Notes: generated from the letters alone by a model not told the origin. Numbered from the stretch's first letter, positions 22,699-32,224 are shown. The stretch is DNA of 64,000 bases from Candidatus Lariskella endosymbiont of Epinotia ramella (GCF_964019805.1 NZ_OZ026472.1:1240001-1304000); one strand, 5' to 3'. Program-made: numbers and translations.

Positions 22699-23928
22699 AT
22701 GGTAGCACTGCCATTAATTAATCGAAAAAAAACGCATTCTGTAAAAATCGGAAATGTTATTATCGGTGGTGGAAATACTATTGCTATTCAAAGCATGACA
22801 AATACTGATACTGCAGATATCTCATCTACTGCAAATCAAATTGCTGAACTTGTAGAAGCAGGTTCCGATATTGTTAGAATTACAGTGAACAATGACGAAG
22901 CTGCAAGAGCGGTTCCATATATAAAAGAGAAGCTGCATGAGTTAAATATAACTGCACCAATAGTCGGCTGCTTCCATTATAATGGGCATTACCTTCTGGA
23001 GAAATATAGCACTTGCGCAAGTGCGCTTGATAAATACAGGATAAATCCTGGGAATGTAGGCTTTGGAGCAAAACGAGATAAGCAATTTGAAAGCATCATA
23101 GAAATGGCTTTGAAATACGATAAGCCAATCAGGATTGGGGTGAATTGGGGCAGCTTAGATCAAGATCTGCTGGCAAATCTTATGGATGCTAATAATCTAA
23201 AAAATACGCCAGATCCTTCTGACTGTGTTATGCGAAGCGCGATTGTTAATTCTGCTTTAAATAGCGCTGCTCATGCAGAAAAAATCGGAATGTCTCCTAG
23301 CAAAATAGTAATTTCTGCGAAAGTCAGCAGGCTACAAGATCTAGTTGCGGTTTATACGGAGCTTGCGAAGCTATCAAGCTATGCATTGCATTTAGGTCTC
23401 ACTGAAGCTGGAATGGGCACTAAAGGCACTGTTGCTACTTCTGCCGCGCTTGCAATATTACTGCAATCAGGAATAGGCGATACAGTGCGCGCTTCAATTA
23501 CACCAAAGCCTGGCGAATCTAGAACTCAAGAAGTCTTGCTATGTAGAGAAATCATTCAGAGTTTAGGGCTTGGCACATTTGTTCCTGAAGTTTCTGCGTG
23601 TCCTGGATGTGGCCGTACCACTAGCACATATTTTCAACAGCTAGCATCAGATGTTGAATCGTTTCTAATTTCAATGATGCAGGAGTGGAAGACGCGTTAT
23701 ATAGGCGCTGAATCTCTAAAAGTAGCGGTTATGGGCTGTATAGTGAATGGTCCTGGAGAAAGCAAGCATGCAAATATAGGAATCAGTCTCCCAGGAACAG
23801 GAGAAGCACCAGTTGCACCTGTTTTCGTGGATGGATCAAAGATCGCAACCTTGAGAGGAGAGAATATAATTGTAGATTTTAAAAAAATAATCTGCGATTA
23901 CGTTGATGAAAAGTTCGAGAAATTATAG
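22699..23928 (+). CDS. ispG: 4-hydroxy-3-methylbut-2-enyl diphosphate synthase
   Basis: 409 residues. The N-terminal TIM-barrel region shows [19 protein letters not shown]; the C-terminal iron-sulfur part has Cys301, Cys304 (CPGCGRT) and Cys347 with Glu354 ([10 protein letters not shown]), the expected [4Fe-4S] ligands. It carries out the penultimate step of the MEP isoprenoid pathway, so isoprenoids are made internally. Starts 29 bp after gpmI on the same strand. A R2 repeat lies just past its stop. Confidence 0.97.
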   Translation: MVALPLINRKKTHSVKIGNVIIGGGNTIAIQSMTNTDTADISSTANQIAELVEAGSDIVRITVNNDEAARAVPYIKEKLHELNITAPIVGCFHYNGHYLLEKYSTCASALDKYRINPGNVGFGAKRDKQFESIIEMALKYDKPIRIGVNWGSLDQDLLANLMDANNLKNTPDPSDCVMRSAIVNSALNSAAHAEKIGMSPSKIVISAKVSRLQDLVAVYTELAKLSSYALHLGLTEAGMGTKGTVATSAALAILLQSGIGDTVRASITPKPGESRTQEVLLCREIIQSLGLGTFVPEVSACPGCGRTTSTYFQQLASDVESFLISMMQEWKTRYIGAESLKVAVMGCIVNGPGESKHANIGISLPGTGEAPVAPVFVDGSKIATLRGENIIVDFKKIICDYVDEKFEKL

Positions 23929-23941
23929 CGCTTGAGATAGT

Positions 23942-24189
23942 ACGCGCCAAAAGTCTCAGGAGAGGCATGAAATAGCACTTAGAGTGTCAAAATAGCGCTT
24001 TAAATCCGTAAGAAGATGTTATAAGTTAGTAAAAATCTTACGGATTTTGTGAAAGTAGTGTTTTTAGGCGCAGGGGCAATTAATATATCCAAAAATTAGC
24101 AGAGGACAGATCTCAGAGCTAATTTTTGCACATTTAACTTCTCCGCAAAAATTTCTTTATGCCGTAAATCAATTTTTGGCGAATAGACT
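23942..24189 (-). repeat. Dispersed repeat R2
   Basis: Reverse-oriented copy: ACGCGCCAAAAGTCTCAGGA at the left and GGCGAATAGACT at the right. Contains the dyad CTTTAAATCCGTAAGA ... AATCTTACGGATTTTG. It starts 13 bp after the ispG stop codon. The rest of the spacer to 24410 shows no gene. Confidence 0.8.
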
Positions 24190-24410
24190 AATTTTGCTAA
24201 GCTGCAGAAAAGCATTAAAACAACTTATTAGAACAATTTTATCTACTAGCTGCACAAAAAAAGAATAACCAAGCCTCAAATAGCTCTTCTACTTTTGAAG
24301 ACTTTTGTATCTTAATGCTAGCATAGTCTTATACTATTCATACAACCTCTTAACTTACATCTTTGATTATAAACGCAACAAATCATCAACTATTTATTAA
24401 AGATTGAATA

Positions 24411-24794
24411 ATGAAGAAGTTTTTAATAGTCATAGCTGTCTTTTTTTCGTATTTATATGCTAAAGAGCTTTTAGATACTCGGCCTATTCAATTCGAGCGC
24501 TATAAAGATAGTGATCAATTTGATGCAGATCTACAGAAGAAATTTCCGCTTGGTTCTGATATGAGGGAAATGATGAAGCTATTTGAGCAATCTGGTGCAA
24601 GGTGTAAAGATAGATCAAATGAAGAAGATATGACGCGTGATATGAAGAAATATGATGTAATCTATTGGTGTAAATATAGCAGTGATTGGATTAGTTTTGA
24701 TCCACTTGGAGGATATAAAATATGGTTTATGGGGGATAAAAATTATAAGTTATTGTCTATTACTGGATTTAAGACCCCAAAACTCGTTACATAA
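24411..24794 (+). CDS. Small secreted protein, tandem paralogue 1
   Basis: 127 residues. A short signal peptide (MKKFLIVIAVFFSYLYA, cleavage probably after Ala17) is followed by KELLDTRPIQFERYKDSDQF, then FPLGSDMREMMKLFEQSGA. Two cysteines of the mature protein (GARC and YWCKY) could form a disulfide. No family is recognised. The FPLGS...MMKLFEQSG pattern loosely recalls small periplasmic proteins of the BamE/SmpA kind, but this is only a resemblance. It is the first of four copies repeated every ~520 bp, each with its own conserved 5' leader (TTTATTAAAGATTGAATA). Confidence 0.8.
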   Translation: MKKFLIVIAVFFSYLYAKELLDTRPIQFERYKDSDQFDADLQKKFPLGSDMREMMKLFEQSGARCKDRSNEEDMTRDMKKYDVIYWCKYSSDWISFDPLGGYKIWFMGDKNYKLLSITGFKTPKLVT

Positions 24795-24931
24795 TTATTA
24801 TGATATTTTTAACAACTTATTAAAGCAATTTTATCTCTTGCTGCATAAAAACAGAATATAATAAAGTTTCTTAAGCGTCCGACCACTTATTACCACGGCG
24901 CTCTATTCAACTATTTATTAAAGATTGAATA

Positions 24932-25314
24932 ATGAAAAAGTTTTTAATAGTCATAGCTGTTTTTTTTCGTATTTATATGCTAAAGAGCTTTTAGATACTC
25001 GGCCTATTCAATTCGAGCGCTATAAAGATAGTGATCAATTTGATGCAGATCTACAGAAGAAATTTCCGCTTGGTTCTGATATGAGGGAAATGATGAATTT
25101 ATTTGAGCAATCTGGTGCTAGGTGTAAAGATGTATCACATGTAAGTATTTGGAAAAAGGAAGTAGAAAAATATGGCTTAGTATATTGGTGTAAATATAAC
25201 AGTGATTTACTTAGTTTTGATCCTCTTGGAGTATATCAAATATGGTTTATGGGAGATAAAAATTATAAGTTATTGTATATTGACGGAGTGAAAACTACAG
25301 CACTTGTGACATAA
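24932..25314 (+). pseudogene. Small secreted protein, tandem paralogue 2 (frameshifted in signal peptide)
   Basis: The ATG equivalent to that of the other copies is at 24932, but the T-run in the signal-peptide part (about 24959-24967) is one base short, so that frame ends at AKS*-like codons soon after. The body (KELLDTRPIQFERYKDSDQF onward, to the stop at 25314) is intact in the other frame. An upstream TTG at 24925 would restore the frame with a different, non-hydrophobic N-terminus (MNNEKVFNSHSC), which would not be exported. A sequencing error in the homopolymer cannot be excluded. Confidence 0.7.
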
Positions 25315-25450
25315 TATTATGATACTTTTAACAACTTATTAAAGCAATTTTATCTCTTGCTGCGCAAAAACAGAATATAATAAAGTTTCTTAAGCGCCTG
25401 GCCACTTATTGCCACGGCGCTCTATTCAACTATTTATTAAAGATTGAATA

Positions 25451-25834
25451 ATGAAAAAGTTTTTAATAGTCATAGCTGTTTTTTTCCTGTATTTATATGC
25501 TAAGGAGCTTTTAGATACTCGGCCTATTCAATTCGAACGCTATAAAGATAGTGATCAATTTGATGCAGATCTACAGAAGAAATTTCCTCTTGGTTCAGAT
25601 ATGAGGGAAATGATGAAATTATTTGAGCAATCTGGTGCAAAGTGTGAAGATATATCAGGTGAAGAAGGTCTGCCAAGTGATATGAAGGAATATGATATAA
25701 TCTATTGGTGCAAATATAGCAGTGATTGGATTAGTTTTGATCCACTTGGAGTATATATAATATCAGTTATGGGGGATAAAAATTATAAGTTATTACATGT
25801 TGGCGGAGCGAAGACCCCAAAACTAGTTGCATAA
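25451..25834 (+). CDS. Small secreted protein, tandem paralogue 3
   Basis: 127 residues with intact signal peptide (MKKFLIVIAVFFLYLYA). Close to copies 1 and 4; it differs mainly in the stretch ISGEEGLPSDMKEYDI between the two cysteines and in the C-terminal strand (VYIISVMGDKNYKLL). The T-run here is interrupted (TTTTTTTCC), which makes it less prone to slippage than in copies 1 and 2. Confidence 0.8.
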   Translation: MKKFLIVIAVFFLYLYAKELLDTRPIQFERYKDSDQFDADLQKKFPLGSDMREMMKLFEQSGAKCEDISGEEGLPSDMKEYDIIYWCKYSSDWISFDPLGVYIISVMGDKNYKLLHVGGAKTPKLVA

Positions 25835-25970
25835 TATTATGATATTTTTAACAATTTATTAAAGCAATTTTATCTCTTGCTGCGTAAAAACAGAATATAA
25901 TAAAGTTTTTTAAGCGCCTAGCCACTTATTGCCATGGCATTCTTCTCAACTATTTATTAAAGATTGAATA

Positions 25971-26354
25971 ATGAAAAAGTTTTTAATGGCCATAGCTGTT
26001 TTTTTCCTGTATTTATATGCTAAAGAGCTTATAGATACTCGGCCTATCCAATTCGAGCGCTATAAAGATGGTAAAGAATTTAAGGCAGATCTACAAAAGA
26101 AATTTCCGCTTGGTTCTGATATGAGGGAAATGATGAAATTATTTGAGCAATCTGGCGCAAAGTGTGAAGATAGATCGGGTGAAGAGCAGTTGAAAGAAGA
26201 GGTAGAAAAATATGGGTTAGTTTATTGGTGCAAATATAGCAGTGATTGGCTTAGTTTTGATCCTCTTGGAGGATATATAATATGGATTATGGGGGATAAA
26301 AATTATAAGTTATTATATGTTGGGGGAGCGAAGACCCCAAAGCTAGTTACATAA
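25971..26354 (+). CDS. Small secreted protein, tandem paralogue 4
   Basis: 127 residues, signal peptide MKKFLMAIAVFFLYLYA. Carries the most changes near the N-terminus (YKDGKEFKADLQKKFPLGSD) and, between the cysteines, EQLKEEVEKYGL, which is shared in part with copy 2 (KEVEKYGLVYWC), suggesting gene conversion between units. Followed 41 bp later by a larger gene on the same strand. Confidence 0.8.
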   Translation: MKKFLMAIAVFFLYLYAKELIDTRPIQFERYKDGKEFKADLQKKFPLGSDMREMMKLFEQSGAKCEDRSGEEQLKEEVEKYGLVYWCKYSSDWLSFDPLGGYIIWIMGDKNYKLLYVGGAKTPKLVT

Positions 26355-27428
26355 TATTATGATATTTTTTAACAATGAGTTAATTAGAGCGAATTATGAA
26401 ATCATCAACTATTGAATTTTTTGCAAGACCGGTAGAGCAACCATTTAGCTTTGCTCAGCATCTTTATATTGTAAGTAGCGATAGTCAAGGTCACAAAAAG
26501 ATCTTAAGGGCAGGACCTGAGACAAATAAAGGTACTGGAATGCTTACAGATGATCTTAAAGTAATTTATACTGATTACATAAAAGAAAATGAAAATTTAT
26601 TAGGAGAAGATTGGAGCTCTAAAAATAGGGTAAAAGTCTACACAATCACCGGAACAGATGAAGAAATCCAGCGCAAGATGGAGAAGATGTGGGAGATTGG
26701 CAAGCAGATTAATTCAGGTAATTATGATTATAAACTTCCGATACCGGGATGTCCTAATTCGATTTGTCATGTTCAAAATAGCAATACGGCTGCAAATTTA
26801 TTGGCTAAAGCTGCCAATATTGATTTAAAGCCTGAGCTGGAGAAAAAAGATCTATGGGCACCTGGCATAGATGGGAGTCTAGATCATACAAATGTAGATA
26901 AATTTGTTCTTAGTGCTATAGACACCCTTAAAGAAATGCAAAATAAGATTTCTAATAATTCAAGTGGCTTAGGTAATTTTATTAAGCAAAGTAAAGAGAG
27001 GCTGGAGCAGTTTAGTTTTAATAAAAGCAAGCACTATTTAGCAGGAGAAAATGTAAAGTTTGATCAATTAATGAAGGATTTAAATCTAGGTCTTGTCTTA
27101 AATACAGGTAAATCTTACAAGTATATTATGTATGGGTCTTCTCCTATTGGCGCTAAATATTATTGTAATACTGCCATTGAATGTTTTAATAAGCAATATG
27201 ATCATTGTAAAGAATTTAATATGAAAACCTTTTGCAAGACTTGTAACTGGGAGATACAAAAGTTAGATACTTATTCAATTGAATATCTGTGGAAGGGTAC
27301 CAATGCAATGGGGCAACCTGTGCAGGGAATTTCACGTTTTGATATACGAGATAACAATTTTTATGATCCTGATTACTTAACGACCATTGCAAAGCAATGT
27401 GATACATTAGACCTCTTGCATAACCTAT

Positions 27429-27797
27429 TTAAAGCTCAAAGTTATAGATACCAGCAAGTAAATTAAACCTTAAACCGAATCGTTTTCTTCTGTTCCTATA
27501 ACGATCAGCGATAATTTTAAATCGTTTGATCATGCCTATGACGTTTTCATTTAAAACACGTTCACTAGACAATTGACGATTTTTCTTTTTATCTTTCCTG
27601 CTTAGTGGTCGCTTTTTTGTCTTTTTCTTTGGTAACTCTGAATTATAATGCAACTTATCAATGCCTTGATAACCAGTATCTGTAAGAACTTTAATCTCAG
27701 GGTGGATGTGAACTCCGGATTCTTTAAATAACCTGAAATCATGACGCTTGCCATTAGAAAAATTAGTGCAAATGATTTCTTTTTTCCTTTTATCCAC
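27429..27797 (-). CDS. IS5-type transposase, second ORF (copy 2)
   Basis: 122 codons, same protein as in copy 1; slippery heptamer at 27828-27834 on the minus strand. Confidence 0.88.
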   Translation of the reverse strand: MDKRKKEIICTNFSNGKRHDFRLFKESGVHIHPEIKVLTDTGYQGIDKLHYNSELPKKKTKKRPLSRKDKKKNRQLSSERVLNENVIGMIKRFKIIADRYRNRRKRFGLRFNLLAGIYNFEL

Positions 27798-27811
27798 AAT
27801 AAGCTGAGTTT

Positions 27812-28282
27812 TTAGAGTATGTCGCCTCTTTTTTCCCGAATAAAAGTGCTTCTGTTTTTTTTAGGTCGTTCTATCGGTGTTTCAGTAGCATCAATTAACA
27901 CAAGTTCGTATTCAGAATCGCTTTTTAGTAATGCTTTACGTCCAGGTAGTGAAAATCGTTTATCTTTAATTAGAGTATCTTCAATCCAACGTATATTACG
28001 ATAACAGGCACTTTCACTTATTCCATAACTGCGGGAAATATGAAAATATGTCCTGTATTCACGCAAGTACTCAAGCGTCATGAGTAATCGATCTTCTAAA
28101 GCCAATTTATTGGGTTTTCCACCTTGAGACTTTAAAATAGCTTCAGCTTCTTTTAATATACTTAGTATAACTTCAAACGTTCCTCGTTTAATGCCAGTAA
28201 GCCTGCGAAACTCTTCTGCGTATTCATCTTTGATGTTTTCAAACTTCATGTTATCCTTGATAAAATCAAGGATTTTAATCAA
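27812..28282 (-). CDS. IS5-type transposase, first ORF (copy 2)
   Basis: 156 codons, identical at the protein level to copy 1, with HTH and first catalytic Asp131. Confidence 0.88.
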   Translation of the reverse strand: MIKILDFIKDNMKFENIKDEYAEEFRRLTGIKRGTFEVILSILKEAEAILKSQGGKPNKLALEDRLLMTLEYLREYRTYFHISRSYGISESACYRNIRWIEDTLIKDKRFSLPGRKALLKSDSEYELVLIDATETPIERPKKNRSTFIREKRGDIL

Positions 28283-28403
28283 TTTATATGGTTATGCAAG
28301 AGGTCTATTATCTCCATTTAGAGACGACAAATTATCACCTTTTCATGAGCAAATAGATTCGATTTGTAGTTTTGAAGGGTTAAATGAGATCGGCAGAAAT
28401 TAA

Positions 28404-28690
28404 TACTAGATGAAATTCCTGACTATACTACTATGCATAGAAGAATAAAAACTTTAGATCGCAAGCAAAAAGTTATGTAAGAGATAAGACTTCTCCTATG
28501 TTTGTTGCCGTGGATAGCAAAGGAATTAGCGTTTATAATTTCAGTGATTGGCATGAAAGAATTACTACAGATAAAAAATATAAAGGCTTAAAACGTTATC
28601 GTAAATTTCATGTTATGATGGATTTGGAAACTAGAGAGGTTTTAAATTCTAGGGTGTTTGCTACTCTTTATACCGCACAAAGAACTAGAA
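28404..28690 (+). pseudogene. DDE transposase remnant (IS4/IS5-like)
   Basis: Two frames together read LDEIPDYTTMHRRIKTLDRK and then, from about 28498, MFVAVDSKGISVYNFSDWHE with KKYKGLKRYRKFHVMMDLET. This is the middle of a DDE transposase with the first catalytic Asp (VAVDSKG). A frameshift separates the two parts. The 85-codon frame that runs to 28755 ends in R4 repeat sequence and is not a real C-terminus. Confidence 0.65.
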
Positions 28691-28775
28691 AGAATGCGAG
28701 TGGCATATATAATCAATACATAACGAGCTGTCTTTTTAAGATGCGTCAATTTTGAAAAGTATAATAAGTATATAA
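28668..28775 (+). repeat. Dispersed repeat R4
   Basis: ACCGCACAAAGAACTAGAAA ... CAATTTTGAAAAGTATAATA, then AGTATATAAATAAA. Truncates the transposase remnant. Confidence 0.5.
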
Positions 28776-28984
28776 ATAAATTTCTTGATTTTAATCTTGG
28801 AATTTATAGTGCCAACTAAAGTATTTGACTTTGTAATCTTACTGCTGCTTGGTTTTCACAGAAATACTATATAGCTTTATGAAAAACTCTTACATCTTTA
28901 TCGCTTGTAACTCCTTTTAAAGTTGTATTCCATGTGATAACATCAAATAAATTTATTGAAGTATCATACCAAATCACAGCATGT

Positions 28985-29110
28985 AATCGCCGCGTATTTT
29001 CTTAAAAAATTTAAGATAAGACTTTGAAGATGAGATTTGAGTTAGCTGTACTAGGCACTGCCGGCAAAGAGCGCACTTAAATTTTTAAGAAAGACGAAGC
29101 TAAAGTGCTC
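28985..29110 (+). repeat. Dispersed repeat R5
   Basis: GCCGCGTATTTTCTTAAAAA ... AAAGACGAAGCTAAAGTGCT. An inverted copy lies at 58.30-58.42 kb. Here it is next to an R3 element, and in the second place it lies inside one. Confidence 0.6.
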
Positions 29111-29134
29111 TATTATTTGCGAGCTTTGGTATAT

Positions 29135-29307
29135 GGCACTGCCTTCATAAGTCACATGCGCTGATCTTTTTGGCCTGATTTTTAAAGTATTACTTCGTTA
29201 ATTTCTTCGCAAATATATATAATATTTGACTTAGAAGTTAAACTGGTACTCTAAAAAAATCATGTCATTCAAATTCATGCGCGTGTACACTTACTTAAGG
29301 CAGCGCT
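29135..29307 (+). repeat. Dispersed repeat R3
   Basis: GGCACTGCCTTCATAAGTCA ... TGGCCTGATTTTTAAAGTAT, TACTTCGTTAATTTCTTCGC ... CTTACTTAAGGCAGCGCT. The ends are inverted (GGCACTGCC / GGCAGCGC), giving a long dyad. The remainder of 28776-29491 holds no supported gene. Confidence 0.7.
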
Positions 29308-29491
29308 ACAGTTAAAGCAGTATAAAACTGGCATGCGGGTCTTTATCTTTTTGATAAATTTTAAATCAGCCTCTTGCCTGAAATAAAATAAAAATTTATT
29401 CCAAAATATATCACACCTATTTTATACTACTTTAGCTATCACTTCATCTTTGCGGCCGCGAACTACTAAACAATCCATTTGTAAGATTTGT

Positions 29492-30826
29492 ATGTTGGCA
29501 AGAAATGCAGTAAGTCAGAAAATTACTAATGTGCAAACACATTCTCTGCAAATTACAAAAGAGATGCGTATATCGCTTGAAATATTACAGATGCATTCCC
29601 ATGAATTATCTGATTATCTCGTGCAAGAGGCAGAGTTAAATCCGTTTATAGATTTGGAAAACACAAATAATGAAATAAACGAAGGTCCTGAAGAAAAGTT
29701 AAATAGTCAAGAAAAGTTAATTCTCAGCCAAACAGAAGAAGTTACATTACAACAACATCTACAAGGACAAATAAATCTGCTTTTCCAAGGGCAAAATGAA
29801 AACGCAGTGCTTGGGCATGCTGTTACAGAATATGTTGATGAGAATGGTTATATCACAGAATCTATAGAAAATATCGCGTTAGAGATTGGAAAAAGCATCG
29901 AGGATATTGAAGCAATCTTGCCAAAATTACAAACTCTTGAGCCAACAGGAGTATATGCAAGAAATCTAAAAGAATGTCTCAAAATACAGTGCGCAGAAAA
30001 TGGGATATTAGATGATATCATGGTGAAAATCCTAGAAAATCTAGATTTAATAGCAAAATCTGAATTGAAAAAGCTGAAAACTATAATTGGCACAAGTGAA
30101 GGCGATATATTAAATAAGATAAAACTTATCAACAAGCTTAACCCAAAACCAGGGAGCAATTTTTCTAGCAACAAGGTACAAACTCTTATTCCAGATGTAA
30201 TCGTGATACGCGATGAAATATCCAATAGCTTTTCTGCGGTGTTAAATGACAAATCTCTTCCATCTATAGAAATAAATAGAGAATATATAAATATTATAAA
30301 ACAACAAGACCTCTCCGAAACAGAAAAAGAATATTGTAAGAACAATATACAACGCGCAAATGCAATACTACTTGCAGTATCAAATCGTAATAAAGCATTA
30401 ATTAAAGTGACAAATGCTATATTAGAAGAACAATATGCGTTCTTTCTTGAAGGTCCAGTATATATAAAGCCTATGACACTTAAGAGCTTGGCTGAACGTT
30501 TAGAGTGTCACGAGTCTACTATCAGCAGAATATCGAATAAAACTATACGCACGGAATTTGGAACGTTCAGTATAAAATATTTTCTGACTCCCGCTATACA
30601 ATCTGCTATTTCAGAGAATGTTTACTCAAATAAAGTGATCAAACACAAAATTAAAGCACTAATTGACTCTGAAGACCAAAGAGCAGCAGTGTCAGATGCA
30701 AAGATATGTACGGCACTACAATCACAAGGCATCAAAATCTCTAGGCGTACTGTTACCAAATACAGGGAATCAATGAAAATTCCTAAATCTCAACATAGAA
30801 AAAATATCTTAAATCTTTCTGCTTGA
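29492..30826 (+). CDS. rpoN: RNA polymerase sigma-54 factor
   Basis: About 444 residues from the ATG at 29492 (a TTG at 29450 would add 14 residues; neither has a good ribosome-binding site). Region I shows the Gln/Leu-rich activator-interacting segment ITKEMRISLEILQMHSHELS followed by EAELNPFIDLE. The HTH that reads the -12 element is LAERLECHESTISRISNKTI with FGTFSIKYFLTPAIQ. The RpoN box SRRTVTKYRESMKIPKS near the C-terminus reads the -24 element. All parts of a functional sigma-54 are present. It needs an AAA+ activator, none of which is in this window. Flagellar genes occur nearby (fliO, fliP, flhA), a common sigma-54 target. Confidence 0.96.
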   Translation: MLARNAVSQKITNVQTHSLQITKEMRISLEILQMHSHELSDYLVQEAELNPFIDLENTNNEINEGPEEKLNSQEKLILSQTEEVTLQQHLQGQINLLFQGQNENAVLGHAVTEYVDENGYITESIENIALEIGKSIEDIEAILPKLQTLEPTGVYARNLKECLKIQCAENGILDDIMVKILENLDLIAKSELKKLKTIIGTSEGDILNKIKLINKLNPKPGSNFSSNKVQTLIPDVIVIRDEISNSFSAVLNDKSLPSIEINREYINIIKQQDLSETEKEYCKNNIQRANAILLAVSNRNKALIKVTNAILEEQYAFFLEGPVYIKPMTLKSLAERLECHESTISRISNKTIRTEFGTFSIKYFLTPAIQSAISENVYSNKVIKHKIKALIDSEDQRAAVSDAKICTALQSQGIKISRRTVTKYRESMKIPKSQHRKNILNLSA

Positions 30827-30859
30827 GTAAAGCACTGCAATTTCTATGTTAAGTTATGC

Positions 30860-31103
30860 AGTCTATCCGCCAAAAATTGATTTGCTGCGCAAATAAAATT
30901 TTTGCTGAAAATTAAATGTACAAAAACAAGCATAAAACCCCAGCACTAATTTTCGGATATATAATTTGTCCTGTCCCTAGCAAATACTATTTAACAAAAT
31001 CCATAAGGTTTTTGTGCCTTTTATAACATTTTATTACGGATTAAAACCACTATTTTGACACTCTAAACATCATTTTATGCAGCTTCTGAGACTTTTTGCG
31101 CGC
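30860..31103 (+). repeat. Dispersed repeat R2
   Basis: AGTCTATCCGCCAAAAATTG ... GAGACTTTTTGCGCGC. It lies just after the rpoN stop. Its junction reads TTAACAAAATCCATAAGG, as in R1, before it changes to the R2 right half, so it looks like an R1/R2 recombinant. Confidence 0.8.
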
Positions 31104-31239
31104 GGACTTCCTAGTCTCTTTTTAAAATCTAACTTATATATTCACAATGAAAGACCAACTCTATTTTTATTATCTGCGGCGTATAAGACTTATAATTCTC
31201 AAGGAATTTCAACAACAATGATAAATTGTTCTAGAGAAG

Positions 31240-31605
31240 TTAAACGTCAGAAGATGGTTTTATAGTTGGAAGAGAATTATCTACAATATGACTTTCTTCA
31301 TCTATAGGATAATAATCTGTAGCATAGCAAACATCTGTATTATTGTTAATTAAATTTGTACTATACAACAAGTTTTCTTCTACATTCTTTTGCATTGTAC
31401 AGCAACTTTTCTCACTATCGTCATTTTTGCTAAACTTGTAAATACTATACCCTGCAAAGACAGAGAAAGATATCACAGGTGCTGAGTAAATAATCCACTT
31501 TTTATCAAATGTTATCCCGAACATTGTTAAAACACCATAAGTAACTGCTGCTGCAGTTGCAGCTGGAACACAACAAGGACATACTGCCATAGAACCATCA
31601 CACAA
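31240..31605 (-). CDS. Hypothetical cysteine-rich membrane protein
   Basis: 121 codons, not recognised. The N-terminus MCDGSMAVCPCCVPAATAAA is cysteine rich; it is followed by two hydrophobic segments (about residues 16-32 and 38-56) and a hydrophilic tail with another CC pair and several acidic residues. It could be a small inner-membrane protein. No clear ribosome-binding site and no co-oriented neighbour. It lies between an R2 repeat and a field of transposase remnants, so it may be a lineage-specific gene. Confidence 0.45.
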   Translation of the reverse strand: MCDGSMAVCPCCVPAATAAAVTYGVLTMFGITFDKKWIIYSAPVISFSVFAGYSIYKFSKNDDSEKSCCTMQKNVEENLLYSTNLINNNTDVCYATDYYPIDEESHIVDNSLPTIKPSSDV

Positions 31606-31995
31606 TTAAGTTATAATAATGTATTTAATAAAAGATTTAGTTTAATAAACCTCGTGCTTGCAAGTTTTATTTGAATTTTTATGACAAATTGCTGCACAAA
31701 AAGCTATTTGGTTATTTCTATAAAATGATGCTTAGTTAAAAATAAGTTATTTTATTCAACCAGCATTATATATAACTATTATTAAAGATACAATATTGCA
31801 TTGTAAATACAATATCTAATGCAAGTTATAATTATAAAATGATGAACAATTTGTGTTAGTTTACATCCAGATTTTAATACTACAAAATATTCTTCTGTTT
31901 TTGATCTCAGTTTTATCAATTATAGTATTTTCCTAATTGATTGATTAATAAATAATTATATAAGATGTAAAAAGTATTAATACATATTATTCGAT

Positions 31996-32115
31996 ATGGG
32001 GCGTTATTATTCTATAGATTTAAGAAAGAAGGTTATATCTTATATATCGCCAGAAGTCAGCAAGAAGGAAGCCACTATTGTGTTTGATATATGTGCTGAT
32101 ACAGTTTATCGCTAG
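31996..32115 (+). pseudogene. IS630-like transposase, N-terminal remnant (copy 2)
   Basis: MGRYYSIDLRKKVISYISPE, then VSKKEATIVFDICADTVYR and a stop. This is the HTH part of an IS630-type transposase and matches the remnant at 9.9-10.1 kb, including about 70 bp upstream (from 31921, TTATAGTATTTTCCTAATTG). Confidence 0.7.
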
Positions 32116-32224
32116 ATAACGTAGCAATATGTTAGAGGTAGACGAGGCCTTGGTACCGTGATGCACTTAGCTAGTGTGCGAAAATTCATGTATAAATTAC
32201 AAGCTATTTCCTAACCAAAGGCAG

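Larger units (their letters stand above)
24411..26372 (+). repeat. Four-unit tandem duplication, unit about 520 bp
   Basis: Start codons lie at 24411, 24932, 25451 and 25971, i.e. periods of 521, 519 and 520 bp. Both the genes and the ~135-bp spacers (with TTATTAAAGCAATTTTATCT and ACAGAATATAATAAAG) are conserved, which shows unequal-crossover type amplification. Differences are concentrated in the region between the two cysteines. Confidence 0.9.
27409..28306 (-). mobile_element. IS5-type insertion sequence, copy 2 (898 bp)
   Basis: Same ends as copy 1; flanked by ATT on both sides. It interrupts the gene at 26396-28403. Confidence 0.95.
26396..28403 (+). pseudogene. Unrecognised soluble protein gene, split by IS copy 2
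   Basis: The 5' part (26396-27408) and 3' part (28307-28403) rejoin in frame once the IS and one ATT duplication are removed, giving about 368 codons: ...TIAKQCDT joins LSPFRDDKLSPFHEQ and ends NEIGRN. No family is recognised. It has no signal peptide or membrane segment, a glycine/cysteine block LPIPGCPNSICHVQNSNTAA, a helical middle (SKERLEQFSFNKSKHYL) and a cysteine-rich segment near YYCNTAIECF and KTFCKTCNWE. Its N-terminal HLYIVSSDSQGH with the later Cys could suggest a papain-like fold, but this is a guess. It directly follows the tandem secreted-protein array. Confidence 0.65.

Noticed and set aside
24925-25314. A normal gene starting at TTG 24925
   Set aside because: This start gives a polar N-terminus in place of the conserved signal peptide; the true start corresponds to the ATG at 24932 and the copy is frameshifted.
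24411-26372. Regular repeats that might suggest a CRISPR array
   Set aside because: The unit is about 520 bp and encodes a protein; no short direct repeats with unique spacers are present here or elsewhere in the window.
31077-31265. A 62-codon plus-strand ORF after rpoN
   Set aside because: Starts inside the R2 repeat end and overlaps the better supported minus-strand frame; no motif.
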